A DNA stretch of 64,000 nucleotides from Diorhabda sublineata (GCF_026230105.1 NC_079474.1:39012294-39076293); one strand, 5' to 3'. Shown: positions 36,320 to 50,196, counted from the first letter of the stretch. The notes: a model not told the origin generated them from the letters alone. Made by a program: numbers and translations.

Positions 36320-37115
36320 TCCCGGACTGAGAACCATACTAAAGGTTCCTTTAGATTAAAGGGCCTTTAATTAACTTGTTAAAAGTGAAGTGATGCTTTA
36401 ACCGATTTGTAACGGTTTCTCAAGTAAAGGCTCCTTTAAGCCGTCAAAAGAAGGTTGACAAGCCTGAATCTATTTTTAAAATTTCTGACAGGTTCTACAG
36501 ACATTCTGTCCTTTTCCAATAGTTGTCGCTACCACAACAAAATGAAACGTAGAAGTGTGATGCATTTGGATATACATCGGGCTCAATCATGCCCCTGCTT
36601 CACATATTCTCCGCACTATTCGACTTCAGAAGATTATGCAAACGGCAGCAGTTATCAACATATTCCCTGTAGCTAAAGATCGCAGTAGAAATCAGTAGAA
36701 ATTGTATAACAGGTTAAAGAGAGCCATCCCTACAATTACATATTACAGTAAAATAACAATTTATCAATTTGGGGAAGCATATTTGGGGTTTTGTTTACTT
36801 CTAGTTAGTATTTAATTCAAACTTGCTGTAAATGCGGGCTTATTTATTCGAAATCGTTAGAAAAAATCAAAGTCATCATATAATATATCCAGCCGTTGTG
36901 CCGCCATAAACCTTTTATTTTTATAAATTATTGAGAAGACGCCTTGTTCAGCTTAGAATTTAAACATAGCCTGCTAAAGTGAAGCATTTTCTATTTTACC
37001 TCAATTAAAAGAAGATTTAGGTTAAATGGCAATTATGGAACGCGCGACTCAATTTAATCGGAGCTTTAAGCTTAAAGCTTCTTTTAAATGTGTTATGAAA
37101 CCAGCCGTAATAGCG
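36320..37115. mobile_element. Possible foldback element with diverged inverted arms
   Basis: The left arm has a run of palindromic blocks (CTAAAGGTTCCTTTAG, TTAAAGGGCCTTTAA) following CGGACTGAGAACC. The right arm, inverted, reads CGGCTGGTTTCATAACACAT then TTAAAAGAAGCTTTAAGC and ATTAA. The right arm holds a perfect 18-base palindrome, AGCTTTAAGCTTAAAGCT. The arms match only loosely and no target duplication was identified. The interior includes a 73-codon open stretch (36455-36676) with no recognisable motif. Confidence 0.25.
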
Positions 37116-38690
37116 ATATTTTTTCATCAGCAATGTTATTCCTATGCCAAAAATTATTTTTAACTTTTTAGTTTGATTATTGCTGAAACGTATTTTTCAG
37201 TTTTTTCCAACTATAATTTATTTTTATTGTAACATTTGATATCTGTAATTCTGGTAGTTAGCAGCTTATCCTTATCATGAAATATCAATTCTAGTCTTCA
37301 AATTATGTATCATTAATGTTAATTTATTATCTACATCCTGCTACTTGATTTGAAATTATGTTCTTCATAATAAAAGGATAAATCTACGAACTTAATCACC
37401 TTTCGATAATTTCATACTTCTTTAATGATATAGAAAATACCAAGATATATTTCTAAGAATTAAGCTTAATCCGTTGTATACTCAATTAAATTTCATATTT
37501 ATCAACGTCAGTATCTGACACGTTACATATTCGCTTTGAGCTATATTCAAAGTGGTGGTTTGAAACGAAATTAACATCTAAATGTGCCAAGAAATTGGAA
37601 TATCTAGAGCAAGAAAATGGTTAGACGATTATTACGCATATAATTACACATATTATGTAAAACTAAACCACCCATAAACTCCAATGTCGTAAAAATAAAT
37701 ATAAAGTTGGAACAATTCGCTATAAATATCGAACCTTATCAAAATATTCAGAGACCATTCTTGATTGTTTATTAGGAAATAAAACCAACAGTTAAAACTC
37801 AAGAGCTTCCATTTTATATCAAATATATGTTTGTAGCAATAGTAAATTGTATCAATAACATTCAGTAATTCAGCAATAACGCAATATTTTTTGTTATTAT
37901 CAGCTATTTATGAGAAATATTAAAATACTTGGGGAAAGGAAATAGTTGTTCTAATTTATTTCCTTTTGAATGGCCTGAAATCATAGGGATAATTTCCAAA
38001 ATTGATGAATCTTCAATTTAAATGAAGGTTTTGGTGAATGAGTGACAAATTGGCAGATATTAAGAGATAAAATTAATATGTGCAATAAGAATGTATATTT
38101 TCAGTCTTACAATATACCAATTTATTTACGAAATTTTGAGACATAGCGTGATGAACAATGTAACAAATAAAGAATCAACCACTGTCTTTTGCAACTTTCA
38201 CACATATAAATCAACTGATAATCTTCTAGATCCATCAGAATGCATGGAATAACTTTAACTTGAACAAGAAGGAAAAAAGCAAATACACGTTAAAATGCAT
38301 TCCTGGGCTTATACCAAAGTACATTCCATGCACAGACGTCATTTTTAACTTTGAAATGTTTTACAGCGTTCGAGAAGGTCGTCGTGCATATAAAGTCATT
38401 CAAATTATTGAATATTCTCTCTACAAACAATATGAAGAGTGTTCAAATAACCATATTCAGTAATAAGCAGAATACTTAGGTGAAATTTTTATATATACTA
38501 TTCAAGGTTTTTAAATATTTCTCTGCTTTACAGGGTAATATATTAAGAATGTCCATTTTTTCTAGCAATTGATTCTAATTCCTCAATTGAAGTATCCCAC
38601 TATGTGATCAAATGATTTTAAAATGTGTTAGTTTGTTCGATTATATCAACTTGCCAAGGTTAAGTCTAAATACGAAATTAGCCTATATAT
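37116..38690. other. AT-rich stretch, nothing recognised
   Basis: No supported feature. The 67-codon open stretch at 38260-38463 has no motif. Confidence 0.4.
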
Positions 38691-38699
38691 AATACTCCT

Positions 38700-38885
38700 A
38701 TAGGGACATGGGCAAAAACGTCCCTACGTTACGGTGCCGACAATAGTCATTTTCTCTCTCGTTCGAGACATTTTATCTATACTGCGCATGCTTCACGCGC
38801 GCAAAAGATGCGCTGAACTAACTGAAGCGCTCGGAGGAGAGAGAGAACGATATACTATTAGAAGAGTAGCAGGTAAACGTTGCCA
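38700..38885 (+). promoter_or_regulatory. CpG-rich promoter-like patch
   Basis: A block with many CpG and GpC steps stands out from the AT-rich surroundings. It contains ACTGCGCATGC near 38778, close to the palindromic NRF-1/Ewg-type site (TGCGCATGC), a CTCTCTCG run, ACGCGCGC, and GGAGAGAGAGAACG. AGCAG followed by GTAAACG near 38870 is a good splice donor, and ATTTTGTAG near 38922 a possible acceptor just before the short ORF at 38981. It could be a housekeeping-type promoter or the end of a transposable element. Confidence 0.3.
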
Positions 38886-38980
38886 AATTTAATAGAACTC
38901 ACATGTCAACGTATTTTGTAGGTTGAAAGAAAACTAATTTGTTTCCATATAATATCACAGTTATTCTATCCATAGTGAAA

Positions 38981-39175
38981 ATGAATCCTTATGAGGATAT
39001 TAGGTTATTAATAAACCAGTACGGAAGACCTTCTTATGTGCAATGGAAAATTATGATCATTTATCTAATCGAGTCATACGAAGATAATCAAAAACAATTT
39101 TCAAAATTATCGATTCTGAATTCAAAAAGTATACGATACGGGAAATGCTCTTCTGGTATTTGGCTTATTGTTTGA
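38981..39175 (+). CDS. Short ORF, weakly like Zeste/Myb-SANT N-termini; uncertain
   Basis: The ATG at 38981 opens 64 codons to TGA: MNPYEDIRLLINQYGRPSYV, then QWKIMIIYLIESYEDNQKQF and FSKLSILNSKSIRYGKCSSG, ending GIWLIV. The pattern (R-P-x-x-x-Q-W/Y, then YLE-like helix) recalls the start of Zeste-type Myb/SANT-like domains found in insect transcription factors and transposons, but the match is loose and the Trp pattern of a full domain is missing. It sits just downstream of a CpG-rich patch, which may supply a promoter and a 50-base intron. It may be a real small exon, a frameshifted transposon gene or chance. Confidence 0.25.
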   Translation: MNPYEDIRLLINQYGRPSYVQWKIMIIYLIESYEDNQKQFSKLSILNSKSIRYGKCSSGIWLIV

Positions 39176-41714
39176 GCTCAAATAATTAATTATTGAGAAG
39201 TGGACAAGTCACAATAACCTTAAAATGCCTTTAAGGATTGATATATACGGATACACATCCAGGAATACAACAAATATAAACCAAGATGTCGGTTGCCCGT
39301 CCACGTTGCGGTACGTTAAATTTATAACTGCTAAACTTGATTAATCTTAATGTGCAAATCAAAACAGAATATATCTTAAAAATTATATCTAAAAATAAAA
39401 ATCATATCGTTACAAATGACGAGTTCCAAAACAATTAATCATGAAATAGAAATGTTGAAGCAAAAATTATAAATGTTGTGGGTGTATAACTAATAAAACG
39501 CTGATATATGTTATCGGTTGGGAAAATAAGGTCTTCTGATTCCAGCGTCATCTTAGGTCGTCTATTTGAATAATTCAATAAAGAACTACTACTTTCATAA
39601 GAGTTGCCTATGTACGGTGCCCATAACAAATGAAAACACAAGATATTTGGAAAATGGTCTGTTAGGAAGATTCGATCCATTTACAAATTTTATATATAAT
39701 TGGCTCGTATTTGAAATTCAGATTCAAATCATTGAAATTTATTGTGTCGAAAACAGCAATATGTCAGGTATCATCATAAATCAACACGACATCGGTTGCA
39801 CAAATTTTTATATTAGCATATGATTCCTGATGTATTGCGATAACGTTTATGTCAGCACACCTAATTGATCACCTGATTAGTAGTCAGACCATCAAGTAAG
39901 TTGGAATTAGAATAGGCCGTCAACGACCAAACGGAAACAGCCGGACATTTTCAATAAATGTGTCAGTCTCCTCTATGACACTCTTTCCACAATTCCTATT
40001 TTCGAAATAGGAAGAGTACTTATACAGCACATAGTTCAGACACTGATGTGAAAACATCCCCAGAGATCTGGCATAATAAAATGAGATTTCGATCAAGACC
40101 AAGAAACAAGTTACTTCTGCAGTTTGATTAATGTTTAAATAGACGTAATTTTATCGAAAAGGGTACGTATTCTTCTTTGTAACTATTCTTATCTGTTGCT
40201 AGTAAATATATCTCTGAATCATTTGTGACATTTGTTTCATCAACCTCCGTATAAAACTATGCTTAATCATTGAAAAGTGATCCATTATTTGCACAGTAAC
40301 TCTCACAACAGTACTTTACTATCTTATCCCTGGAGTATAGAGTTTCGAATAAGTGGCAGAATTCATTGGTAGCTATCATTGTTTGGAAAACTTGCTGGTG
40401 CAGTTACTTCAACCTTATTTTTTCTCTCCTATTTGTCGAAGGAAAAAAGTGGTTAAAAAAATTCGTCTGATAAGCTGTGGAGACATATTCCATATATATC
40501 TTGAGGAATGAATCAAAGTTTAGTGTGGTTTCTAGGTAATAGATTTTATTTTTCAGCTCTTACTATTCTCTATAAATTATTTTTTCCTTGCCAGTTTTAA
40601 GTAACGTTTCAAATATTCAAAGGTAACATGTGATAGGGATTTAAAAGTTTGCAATCCAGTGACATAGATTTTAATGACCTACTAGACAGACAGACGTGTC
40701 TCACAAATACCTAAAGACGCCCAGAACGTCAATTTATTGGGTTTTCTATCTTTGAAGAAGAGCAAGATCAAGCCTGTGAAATCAGGTACCAGGAATGCTC
40801 TTCCAAGTTCAAAGAAAGGTCTTTCATAGACTCCGGAAGTGTGTAAAAGTACGAAAAAAGTTCGAACATTTATTATTGGTTTTTTTTATTTGTAAGCTGT
40901 AGGCTATACAACAAAATTTCTGTACATTTCAATTTTTCCCTACGTAAGTAACACGATGTTCAACAGTATACAATTCAATTAGAAATGTTTGCTTATATTT
41001 TAATACCTTCTGTGAAAATTTCCAATAAAAAATTTATAATAATTATCTTCAGAATATCTCTTTATGGCGAACGGTTTCCTTAACATTCACATCGATCTAA
41101 AAATCTATATGTATATCTCCTAAACCATAAATTTTATCGAGTTAAGCAGAGTACTTTTTGTTAAAAAGTCGATTGAAAAATTTATTTTCGCTATCTTTAA
41201 TTTGTACAGGTTGTCCATGTAAAAGTTACGGATTGTTAACCATTGGGCATGAGCCGCCTTTGGCATTCAGGTAGTAGTGTAGAAGTATTTATTCAAACAC
41301 ACTTCATGAACATACTTAATCATCCACTAAAAATTCATAATGTGCGAATGTATAATTTAGAAAATATACATAAATATATGTTCTCGCAGCTTTAAAAGCA
41401 TATAACTCAGAAATAAGAGGTAGTATGAGAATTATTGTAAGTCACAGCATTATTTTCATGACTCCTGGATTTCTTGCATTCCTGGATGTTAAGTTTTTAT
41501 GGGTGTCCGCGCATCAAGGACTAAAAGAAAACGAAAAATACTGACAAACATGAGAAAAGGACTATATACATACATATAGTGTACATCAAAATGAAAATCA
41601 GGGTAGTCTGTGTGGCAAGAATAATTCCGAAAATTGAGACCCTTAAGTCAAAACCAAATTAAAACTAGGTTACACTAATATTACGCATATATTTACAACG
41701 TAAAATTGACAAAC

Positions 41715-41718
<4 letters not shown>
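39176..41718. other. AT-rich stretch, nothing recognised
   Basis: No supported gene. Open stretches at 39435-39680 (minus), 39566-39823 (plus) and 39920-40102 (minus) carry no motifs. Confidence 0.4.

Positions 41719-41763
<45 letters not shown>
41719..41763. repeat. (AT)n microsatellite
   Basis: About 22 uninterrupted AT dinucleotides. Confidence 0.98.
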
Positions 41764-41764
<1 letters not shown>

Positions 41765-42949
41765 CTTGTAACTGTAAAATATATACTATTAGAATGTACA
41801 TTATACACATTGCAAAGAAAATAATATTTTCCAAATAACATAAAAAGGATTCTGGCATCCGTTAAATACCTTTCTACTTAATAATATATAATTTTGTTTA
41901 TAAAACCATCACTAATAACTAATATGTTCGATGCCAAAAAAATAGACAAAAAATCAAACCTTAAATTACACGCGGGAAATACCTAAAATGTTTAGAAGCA
42001 AAGTAGAAACCATTTACATCTATTATTTAGTGAATGATGACCGGTTTGTGAATTTCGTATTAAACGTAAAACACATATTTTCACTTTTTAAAAAATTTCC
42101 CATTTTTTATGAGAAAGAGATGACATATCTGAACGGCATTAAGATCTATGAATTAACCAATGGCTACAAATATAAACTAACAATGTTCTCATAACTGAAT
42201 ATTTTTTTTGGAAGATGCATAATCCAAGTAACGGATTTTACCATTAGTGCTTATGGATATATGGGACTCTCGCAGCCTATCCACTAAACCGCCATGTTCT
42301 CTCATTCCGTCTAGTTGGTTGGTCTGTCTTTATATATCTGATTACTCCAGTTGTTCGTTATCTATTAGATTATAATGTCAGAGAACCATCTGCATTCTTT
42401 TGCCCCAGAATTGTCTTTGAGTCACCATTCTATCTTGTGAAGAATTACATGGACGGCATTATCTCTTCTCTAGTTCCTCTTTCGAATCCAACCAGTGGTT
42501 ACACAGTTAGTAAGTATTTAATTTCGTTTCTAATAAATCACATATAATGTATATTTGTCAATATTTTCAAACATCCAAAAATTCATTAAAAAATAGCTTT
42601 GGGTTATAAATGCTTCAAAAATGAGGTTTGCTATTCATATTTCTTTGGCTACTAGATGCCAGTTTTGACTAAAATTTTTTTCATAACGTTTTTATTTGTG
42701 TTTACAGTAGATTGGAAATTAATCTGTAAAAGCAAAATAATCTAATCGATTTAAGATTTTAGAGCGTTTTTTTTAGGCGTGAATTATTAGGATAGATTAA
42801 CTGAAGAACAATCAGTTCACAGTTGTTTTAAAAAATGTTATAACAAATTGAATCTGCCAATATGACCTTTTAGACGAATTTGTTGTGAAAAAAACAGACG
42901 TTTTATCATAAAATATCAGCATTGTGGCTAGAGTTTTGATGTGTTAATA
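41764..42949. other. AT-rich stretch, nothing recognised
   Basis: No supported gene. The 68-codon open stretch at 41988-42194 has no motif. TTCGAATCC near 42481 looks like a tRNA B box but no cloverleaf forms around it. Confidence 0.4.
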
Positions 42950-43812
42950 CAAGGGTTTTTATATATGGCAACACTGGAATGAATATGTCAAATCTGACAT
43001 TGCCTTTATGAAGTTAACATTTTTAATGGTCAACGTACTCAGAACGTGTTGTCATACGAGTGTTATTTGAGTTGTTTACAGATAATTGAAACATTCATCA
43101 TGGCCAAAAAATGGAATTTTCGTGCGATGATTTTCTATGACTTTTGACTTGGCTTAAACCAACAGCACTGTGCCGATTAACTAGCTTCGACTTTTTGTGA
43201 GGGAGTCTCAAACTACAGTGTTTCACTGGCTTTCTGAATCCAATCGTAGTCGCACTTCGCTACAGGATTAATTTCGGAAATGTCTTCCAAAATCGACTGT
43301 TGTACCAGAAAACATCATCAACATCACATACATGAGATGGAGGCATATTTAGGCATTAGTTCCAATCGCATACATTCTATATTGCATGATAATTTGGCTG
43401 TTCAAAAGATTTGTTCGCGTTGTCTACCGCATAGTTTGACAATTTGGTACAAAGAAATACTCAAAAATTTTAATCGCGGTACTTCAAAAGACCTCTATAA
43501 GATCGTGACAGACGATGAATCATATGAACCCGAAATTAAACAATAATCGACTGTATATGTTTTTCAGAATAACTCGAAATTCGGAATGTTACATCAGCAT
43601 TGGTTTATCAGAATTGTTCGAAAAAATCTGGGCAAAACCAATCGTAGTACAGTACAGTTGACACCAAATGATTGAAATGTTTCGATAATTGGTTCAAACG
43701 CATGCAAACGTGTATGTATTTATGAAGAATATTTTGAAAAACAATAAAGCTATATACAATTATATATATTTGTTTTTATTTGTCTATATCAAAACTTAAG
43801 TAGCAACCCTGG
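42950..43812 (+). mobile_element. mariner family A, copy 3 (both ends, TA flanks)
   Basis: Flanked by TA at 42948-42949 and 43813-43814. The right end carries the intact terminal repeat (reverse complement CCAGGGTTGCTACTTAAG then TTTTGAT); the left repeat has lost its GCTACTTAAGTTTTGAG part. Readable blocks: FRAMIFYDF, the STFxEG region (Asp codon lost), RSRTSLQD-like remnant, MEAYLGISSNRIHSILHDN, FNRGTSKDLYKIVTDDES with the first catalytic Asp, and EPEIKQ. After this most of the catalytic core is deleted, and WFKRMQT near the end marks the C-terminus. At 863 bp it is shorter than the usual 1.3 kb. Confidence 0.85.
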
Positions 43813-43866
43813 TATAAACATTAACATTTCATGGTATTGTTCTGAAATCACGTACTTATATATGCC

Positions 43867-44220
43867 TTGAAGCCGACCTTTTCTAATAGAACACTGCAAA
43901 TAATCAATTTTTATTTTTCAGAAAAGAACCCTAAAAAAATTTTTCAAAAAATCAAAAAAAACAAACCGGGAAGAATCGTTTTTACTTGCAAACTCTCTTT
44001 TTGTTTTCTCCTAGCCAAAAATCCTAAGTCTCCGCTTTTCCTTCTCCAGAAAAGTTAGCAAACACAACCCCTCGGAACCACGTCAACCCCAGCCCTGCAA
44101 AGGAGCAATTCTACTTCAACAAACCCTCCTCCAATTAAAATTATACTTATACTACCAAAATCCAAGAAACGGGGCAGTATTACTATAAAATTTAAGTTAA
44201 CGCTAGAAATGAAAACTTGA
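43867..44220 (+). pseudogene. Open frame broken by one TAG, origin unknown
   Basis: One frame stays open from 43867 to TGA near 44220 except for a TAG at 44056-44058. The first part is hydrophobic and lysine-rich; the second reads GTTSTPALQRSNSTSTNPPP then IKIILILPKSKKRGSITIKF. A Ser/Thr/Pro-rich run followed by NPPPI is seen in some LINE ORF1 (gag-like) proteins, but I cannot assign it. A TTTTTATTTTTCAG acceptor-like tract lies near 43910. The region is more cytosine-rich than its flanks. Confidence 0.25.
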
Positions 44221-45156
44221 ATCCCTAACAGTGAACATAAATTAGTGAGAAATGGATTTAAGACATAAAATGATTTGGTTGCATTCTTATGGTGTTATTT
44301 CAAATGAGCGGTGTATAAAATCCATTCTTATACAATAAACGACTATGGTTTCTAACTACAAAAAAATTTGCCAATTCTCTAATGGCATTAGTGAGCAGAA
44401 ATAATTGGGACCATCTCTTTCGGTGAATTTAATTAGATATTCTCTTAATGCTACCTGTTTACCAAATATAAAGAAAAATGTGTTGGGTTCTTTGAGAGTT
44501 ATGTTTATTTTGAATACCAAATCTGTTTGATATTAAAAGATAAATTGAGTTAAAGTTAAAAATAACAAGATTCTATTATAGAATTAGCTTCAAAACAGAA
44601 GTTTCGTAATGGATCTGCTATTAATTTCTCATATTATAAAAGCACGGAGACTTGTGCTAACAAAAAAGAACCGGTAGTTGCTACAAGTGGAAATGGGTCG
44701 ATATATCGATGCCTAGGCGATTAGAGAAATGCGGGCTACAACTCACTCATCGGTTGTGCACTTGACCATCATTTTCAGTATGTTTTCTAGAGTTAATCAT
44801 CCTTCTGGAAATACCATTTATTTTGATTGCACATGGAGATTCCCACTAACAGAAATTATATAGGTAGGAAATCGATACGCTATAAATAAAGTTTAGTTAT
44901 CGATTTTTGAAAGAATGTAACCTTTATAGGTATAATTGTTTATTAGATGGCTATCAACCGCTTTTATGTACCGTAATAAATAGAGACGTGTAGTATAAAC
45001 CATATTTTATATTTTTTTTATAAGTTACTTACAAAATAGTTTTGTGATACAATAAAAAAATATTCGATTTATTGAGTTAATTGTATCGTTTAACTCTTAC
45101 AACTCCGACGACCTTGAAAATTTTGTATTTTTTAAAGTTTTTAATGCCGAACAAGA
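44221..45156. other. AT-rich stretch, nothing recognised
   Basis: No supported feature on either strand. Confidence 0.4.
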
Positions 45157-46002
<846 letters not shown>

Positions 46003-46285
46003 CGGTGTCAAAATGGCAGAAAGAATCTGGAGAATACATATAAACAAAGAACAAATGATGAAAGAGGAAGAGCAAAATGGTTAGGACACATTGCTGCAGC
46101 AGAGGTGCTGGAGTGAGAAAAAGAAGGACGCATTTATAATAAATAGCTACTAGATGTAAAATAAGATATATCTAAGTTAGAAAGGATCTAGTAGACAGAA
46201 AGTACCGAATAAAGTGGAGAAGAATAGTTAAGAATATTGAAGCTAAGTGCTTAGAATTTCAATTATGAAATACAATGGAAGAATG
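46003..46285 (+). pseudogene. LINE C-terminal remnant
   Basis: Fragments in shifting frames read VKMAERIWRIHINKEQ, then RGRAKWLGHIAAAEV, and further on VDRKYRIKWRRIVKNIEAK. They match the end of insect LINE polyproteins, where RMxExRxxxKI, KRGRxKxRWxxHV and DRxxWRxIVxxA occur in this order. Stops and frameshifts are frequent and no tail or target duplication is clear. Confidence 0.5.
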
Positions 46286-47511
46286 AGACAAATTCCTGTA
46301 GGAATATACAAATATATTTAACAAGACTGGCGAAAATATTTTTAAAAAGAAACTGTATATTCTATACTTAAGAACTTATAAGACATCCATTTGTTCATAA
46401 AACTATTATTATTACTATTTACTTTCAAACGATATTTATTTGTTTATCAAGCAGCAATACAACTAATTACAGAATTAGATATAACAGATACACGTGTTGT
46501 TGTAATATACTGACAGTGAATAACAGATAGAACACAAGTCACGTCAACAACCTCTTTCTACTAGTATCTGACTTTATATTCAAAATGGATGCCGTGGTAT
46601 CTCAATGACAAGTTTAAAACGCTTAAAAATACTATCTTGATACCTAATTATCGCATTTCTGGTCATGTCGCTTCGACTACAAACCTGTACCTACTCATTC
46701 GAATGACACATTCTCTTCTAACAACCGACTTAAAATTTCAACATGGTCTGCTTAAACTCATACATTAAAGTTTTGACGAGGCTATTGTTTGCAGGCCGTT
46801 GACTGATATTCACTTGAAAATTCCATTTCTTTTGTCTTTTTACCGAGATAAAATCATGCACACATGAAAGCATGATATGAATTACAAACCATTTGATTGG
46901 AAACGGTTAAGCAAATGAAAAAAGTGAACCTTAAAGGCATTTTCTCAGTTGGGAGTAAATTAACTAGGGGAGATTAGAGTACGTATTATAGTGTATAGTA
47001 AAAATTTCACATGAAGTGAACATCCACGAAATTATTCTAATTTTCTTTGGTATACTTGTAAACACCCCGGTGAAACTAAGGGAGCAGACAAAATTTCAAG
47101 TATGTGGTTCACTTCTCCTGAACCCTTTTGCTGATTTTATTTTAGCAATGTTTTTCGATCTCGATTCCTTGGGAATATAACTATTCAGAAGATACCCTTA
47201 GTTACTTTGTTTTTTGTTATATGCAGAGATAAAAATAAGAATGGATGACATTCTCATTCAGAAAACCCCGTGGAATGAATAATTGATAGAAGAAGCGTTA
47301 TCATTTCTAAACATTTCCTTTTCCCATTCATTTCGATATCTCAACTTTGAGAGAAATTACAACACTTTGTATTGTTTCTGTACAAATTGAAATAGATATT
47401 AAGAATATTGCAATTGAAAACATTAATTTAAATTCATATATAATAATAATAATTGTAAAGTAATAAAATATTCGGTCCTGCTCAGAATAATATTATCTAT
47501 CATATTGAAAT
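46286..47511. other. AT-rich stretch, nothing recognised
   Basis: No supported feature on either strand. Confidence 0.4.
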
Positions 47512-48580
47512 GAAGCAGAACAAGTAAGGGAACTAGAACAAAGTGATCTAGAGGAAGACGGCATTAAAGTAGAAGTACCAAGTGAAGAAGAAGTAAAATC
47601 CATAATAGCAGAAAAAAAATAACAAGAAACCAGGGGGAAAGTAAAATTACAGCTGGAATGCTGAAATACGAGGGAGAAGAGTTGCAGAGAGAGTTATACG
47701 AAGTAATCCAAATAATATGGGAAGAAGAGAGCATGCCCCAAGAATGGAGGGAAGGACTAATATGTGCGATTCCAAAAAAAGGTGATAAACTGCTTTGCGA
47801 AAACTATAGGAGAATTGCATTGTTAGATATCTGTTATAAAGTGCTAACGAAAATAATAAAATAATAAAGAACAGACTAGCAGACTAGATGAATATGTCCA
47901 GAAAATACTAGGGGAATATCAAATATCAAATATGGTTTTAGAAGTTAATTATCCAGAATTCTAAATTAAAAAGCAATGGGACAATCTTCAATAACGAATG
48001 CCATGTCTAGCTTTCGCAAATGACGTAGCGTTGATAGCAAAATCCAAGAAGCACTTAAAGAAAGCAGTAATAAAATTGGAAGAGGAAGCCAAATATTTTG
48101 GACTAGAAATAAATCAAGAGAAGACAAAATATACGATCATCGGAGATACACAGAGAAAAAAAGAAGATTACACAAAGAAAACAATTTCGAAAGAGTTTCC
48201 AACTTTCTGTATCTAGGAGTAGTAATAAAGATAAGCAGAATTAGAACTGAAAGCCAGAATAAATAAAGGAACACAAAAATTCGGAGGTATTAGATCACTG
48301 ATGAAGTCAAAATACGTGTCAACAAAAACAAAAATAAAAATATATAAAATGGTAGTAAGACCCACCGCAACATATTCATGTGAAACTTGGATATAAAAAA
48401 GCTATGCTGGAAAGATGGGAGAGAAAGATACTAAGAGGAATCTACGGAGGAGTACACACAGAAGAGGGCTGGAGTAGAAGAACTAATAAAGAATTGGAGG
48501 AACTTTATGGAGAAGCTACAAGCTCGTTAATTAAGGGACAGAGTGAGATGGTTGGGACATGTTGAGAGACTATATATAAA
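47512..48580 (+). pseudogene. LINE endonuclease-RT remnant with deleted core
   Basis: Begins in the acidic linker before the polymerase (EAEQVRELEQSDLEEDGIKV, EVPSEEEVKSIIAEKK), then after a frameshift ITAGMLKYEGEELQRELYEV, IIWEEESMPQEWREGLICAI, PKKGDKLLCENYRRIALLDI and CYKVLTKIIK. A fragment GEYQ leads to a deletion that removes RT motifs up to the YADD box. There, AFANDVALIAKSKKHLKKAV shows Asn in place of the first catalytic Asp (A/F-A-D-D). LGLEINQEKTKY follows as FGLEINQEKTKYTIIG, then KFGGIRSLMKSKYVSTKTKI, MVVRPTATYSCETW, MLERWERKILRGIYGG, LYGEATSSLIKGQ and VRWLGHVER. The order is that of a common insect non-LTR element, clade not certain (RTE/CR1-like). Confidence 0.85.
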
Positions 48581-50196
48581 ACTATGTAATATTGCCATTC
48601 TTACCCTAGCCTACATGGCCTGTAGAGCATATTAATATAGATTTTTCACTTTCTACCTAATATATTCCAAACATGTTAAGTTGAATTGAAAACTGGAGAA
48701 CCTACTTGCCATTTTTTGGAGTCAATGTAGTTCAAAAAGTCATTCACACAACGAGCTATATTGTAATGGATTGATTTTCATGATACAAATATAACGTACG
48801 TGTATGATATACTATCTGCGATTAAAGCATTTGCCCAAGCACAAGGTGAATATCTCCTATTTTTGAAATGTTAAAATAACAGAAACATAGAAACTATCGC
48901 AACGAACAGTAACCATAAAAGTTGCTTTGATTTCTTTCAAAATTAATGCAATGAATAAAAAGTATTCAGAATAGATGAAGCAAAAGAGTGTGCGATTGTC
49001 AAATTTTTACTCCTCAGGCTATTCTGAATAAACGGTTACTTTTAATACTGTTCATCTATCCAAGTTTGCTGAAATCAGACGAAGGATTCATGAGAAAACG
49101 AGCTCCAAACATGGTTGACGCACTTCGACGTAAAATTGGCCCATTTTTTATGAATTTGTTTTTTGAGGTTAAGTAGAATTGGGTCGTCTTTTGATTTAAC
49201 GTGGATACAGAAATAAACAATGAATTTCTTCTCCACTGTGTATCCAATTAGAAACCACTTTACGATAAATCAGATAAAGGATACAAATATGTGTTACAAA
49301 AAGGAAATTATTGAATCGACCTAGTGCGCATATGTCATGCTCGGCACGAAATACAAAATTTTGGAGCTTGCAACTTCTACAGATTTTAACCTTAAGTTGC
49401 ATTAGAAACGCTAACATTGTTAATCGTATGAAAAGCATATGTTTTGTGTTTCCACTTCGCCCACGAATTGTATTAGAAATGTACCCTTACATTTTCACAG
49501 CTAGGACCATCCCATATTATGAGAGGAGAGAGATCACTGGGTTAACCCCAGTACCACAGCAAGAAAAGAGAACACAATATATTCTCTAGATTGCAGTGTA
49601 ACACTCTTTATGACAGGTATACATATATGTATTCTTCAACTGTGATAGATTGTTTCTATAATTAATTTTTCAACATTACGATTATATTACTAATCAAAGG
49701 ATTATAATTGTTGTAGCTTGTGGTTTGAAAAGAGAGCTTGTTTCATTATGGGCTTCTGTGATACGGAAATAATGAGAAAGTCTTATTAACCACCACAAAC
49801 ATGTTTGATAATCCACACTTCAAACAAACACATTTGATCTGAAAGATCATTTTCGCACACCAAATGAAATGAACAGTAGATGTCGGACATCGGAAAATGT
49901 CTAGTGGAACGTTTGAGGGAAAATACTAAAACGATTTAAATGTATTATTCATTACAGTACTTAACCTTGTAGATACCACCTACTCGCAAACTTATATTAT
50001 TAGATCAACGTACTCTATTACGTACATTCCTATCACTATAACCAAACAATCGAAGTAAATTGTAACTTTATCATCATATAATTCACTCCACTTGCTGCAA
50101 CTTCATCCATACAAAATATATTTACGATCACTCCATTGTGCAGTTGATAATAGACGACTTCTACCATTCTACCAACTAACAGTTACTATAATTTAG
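48581..50196. other. Stretch without a recognised gene
   Basis: No supported feature. Open stretches at 48988-49176, 49056-49247, 49196-49438 and 49311-49589 overlap one another on both strands and carry no motif. Confidence 0.4.
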
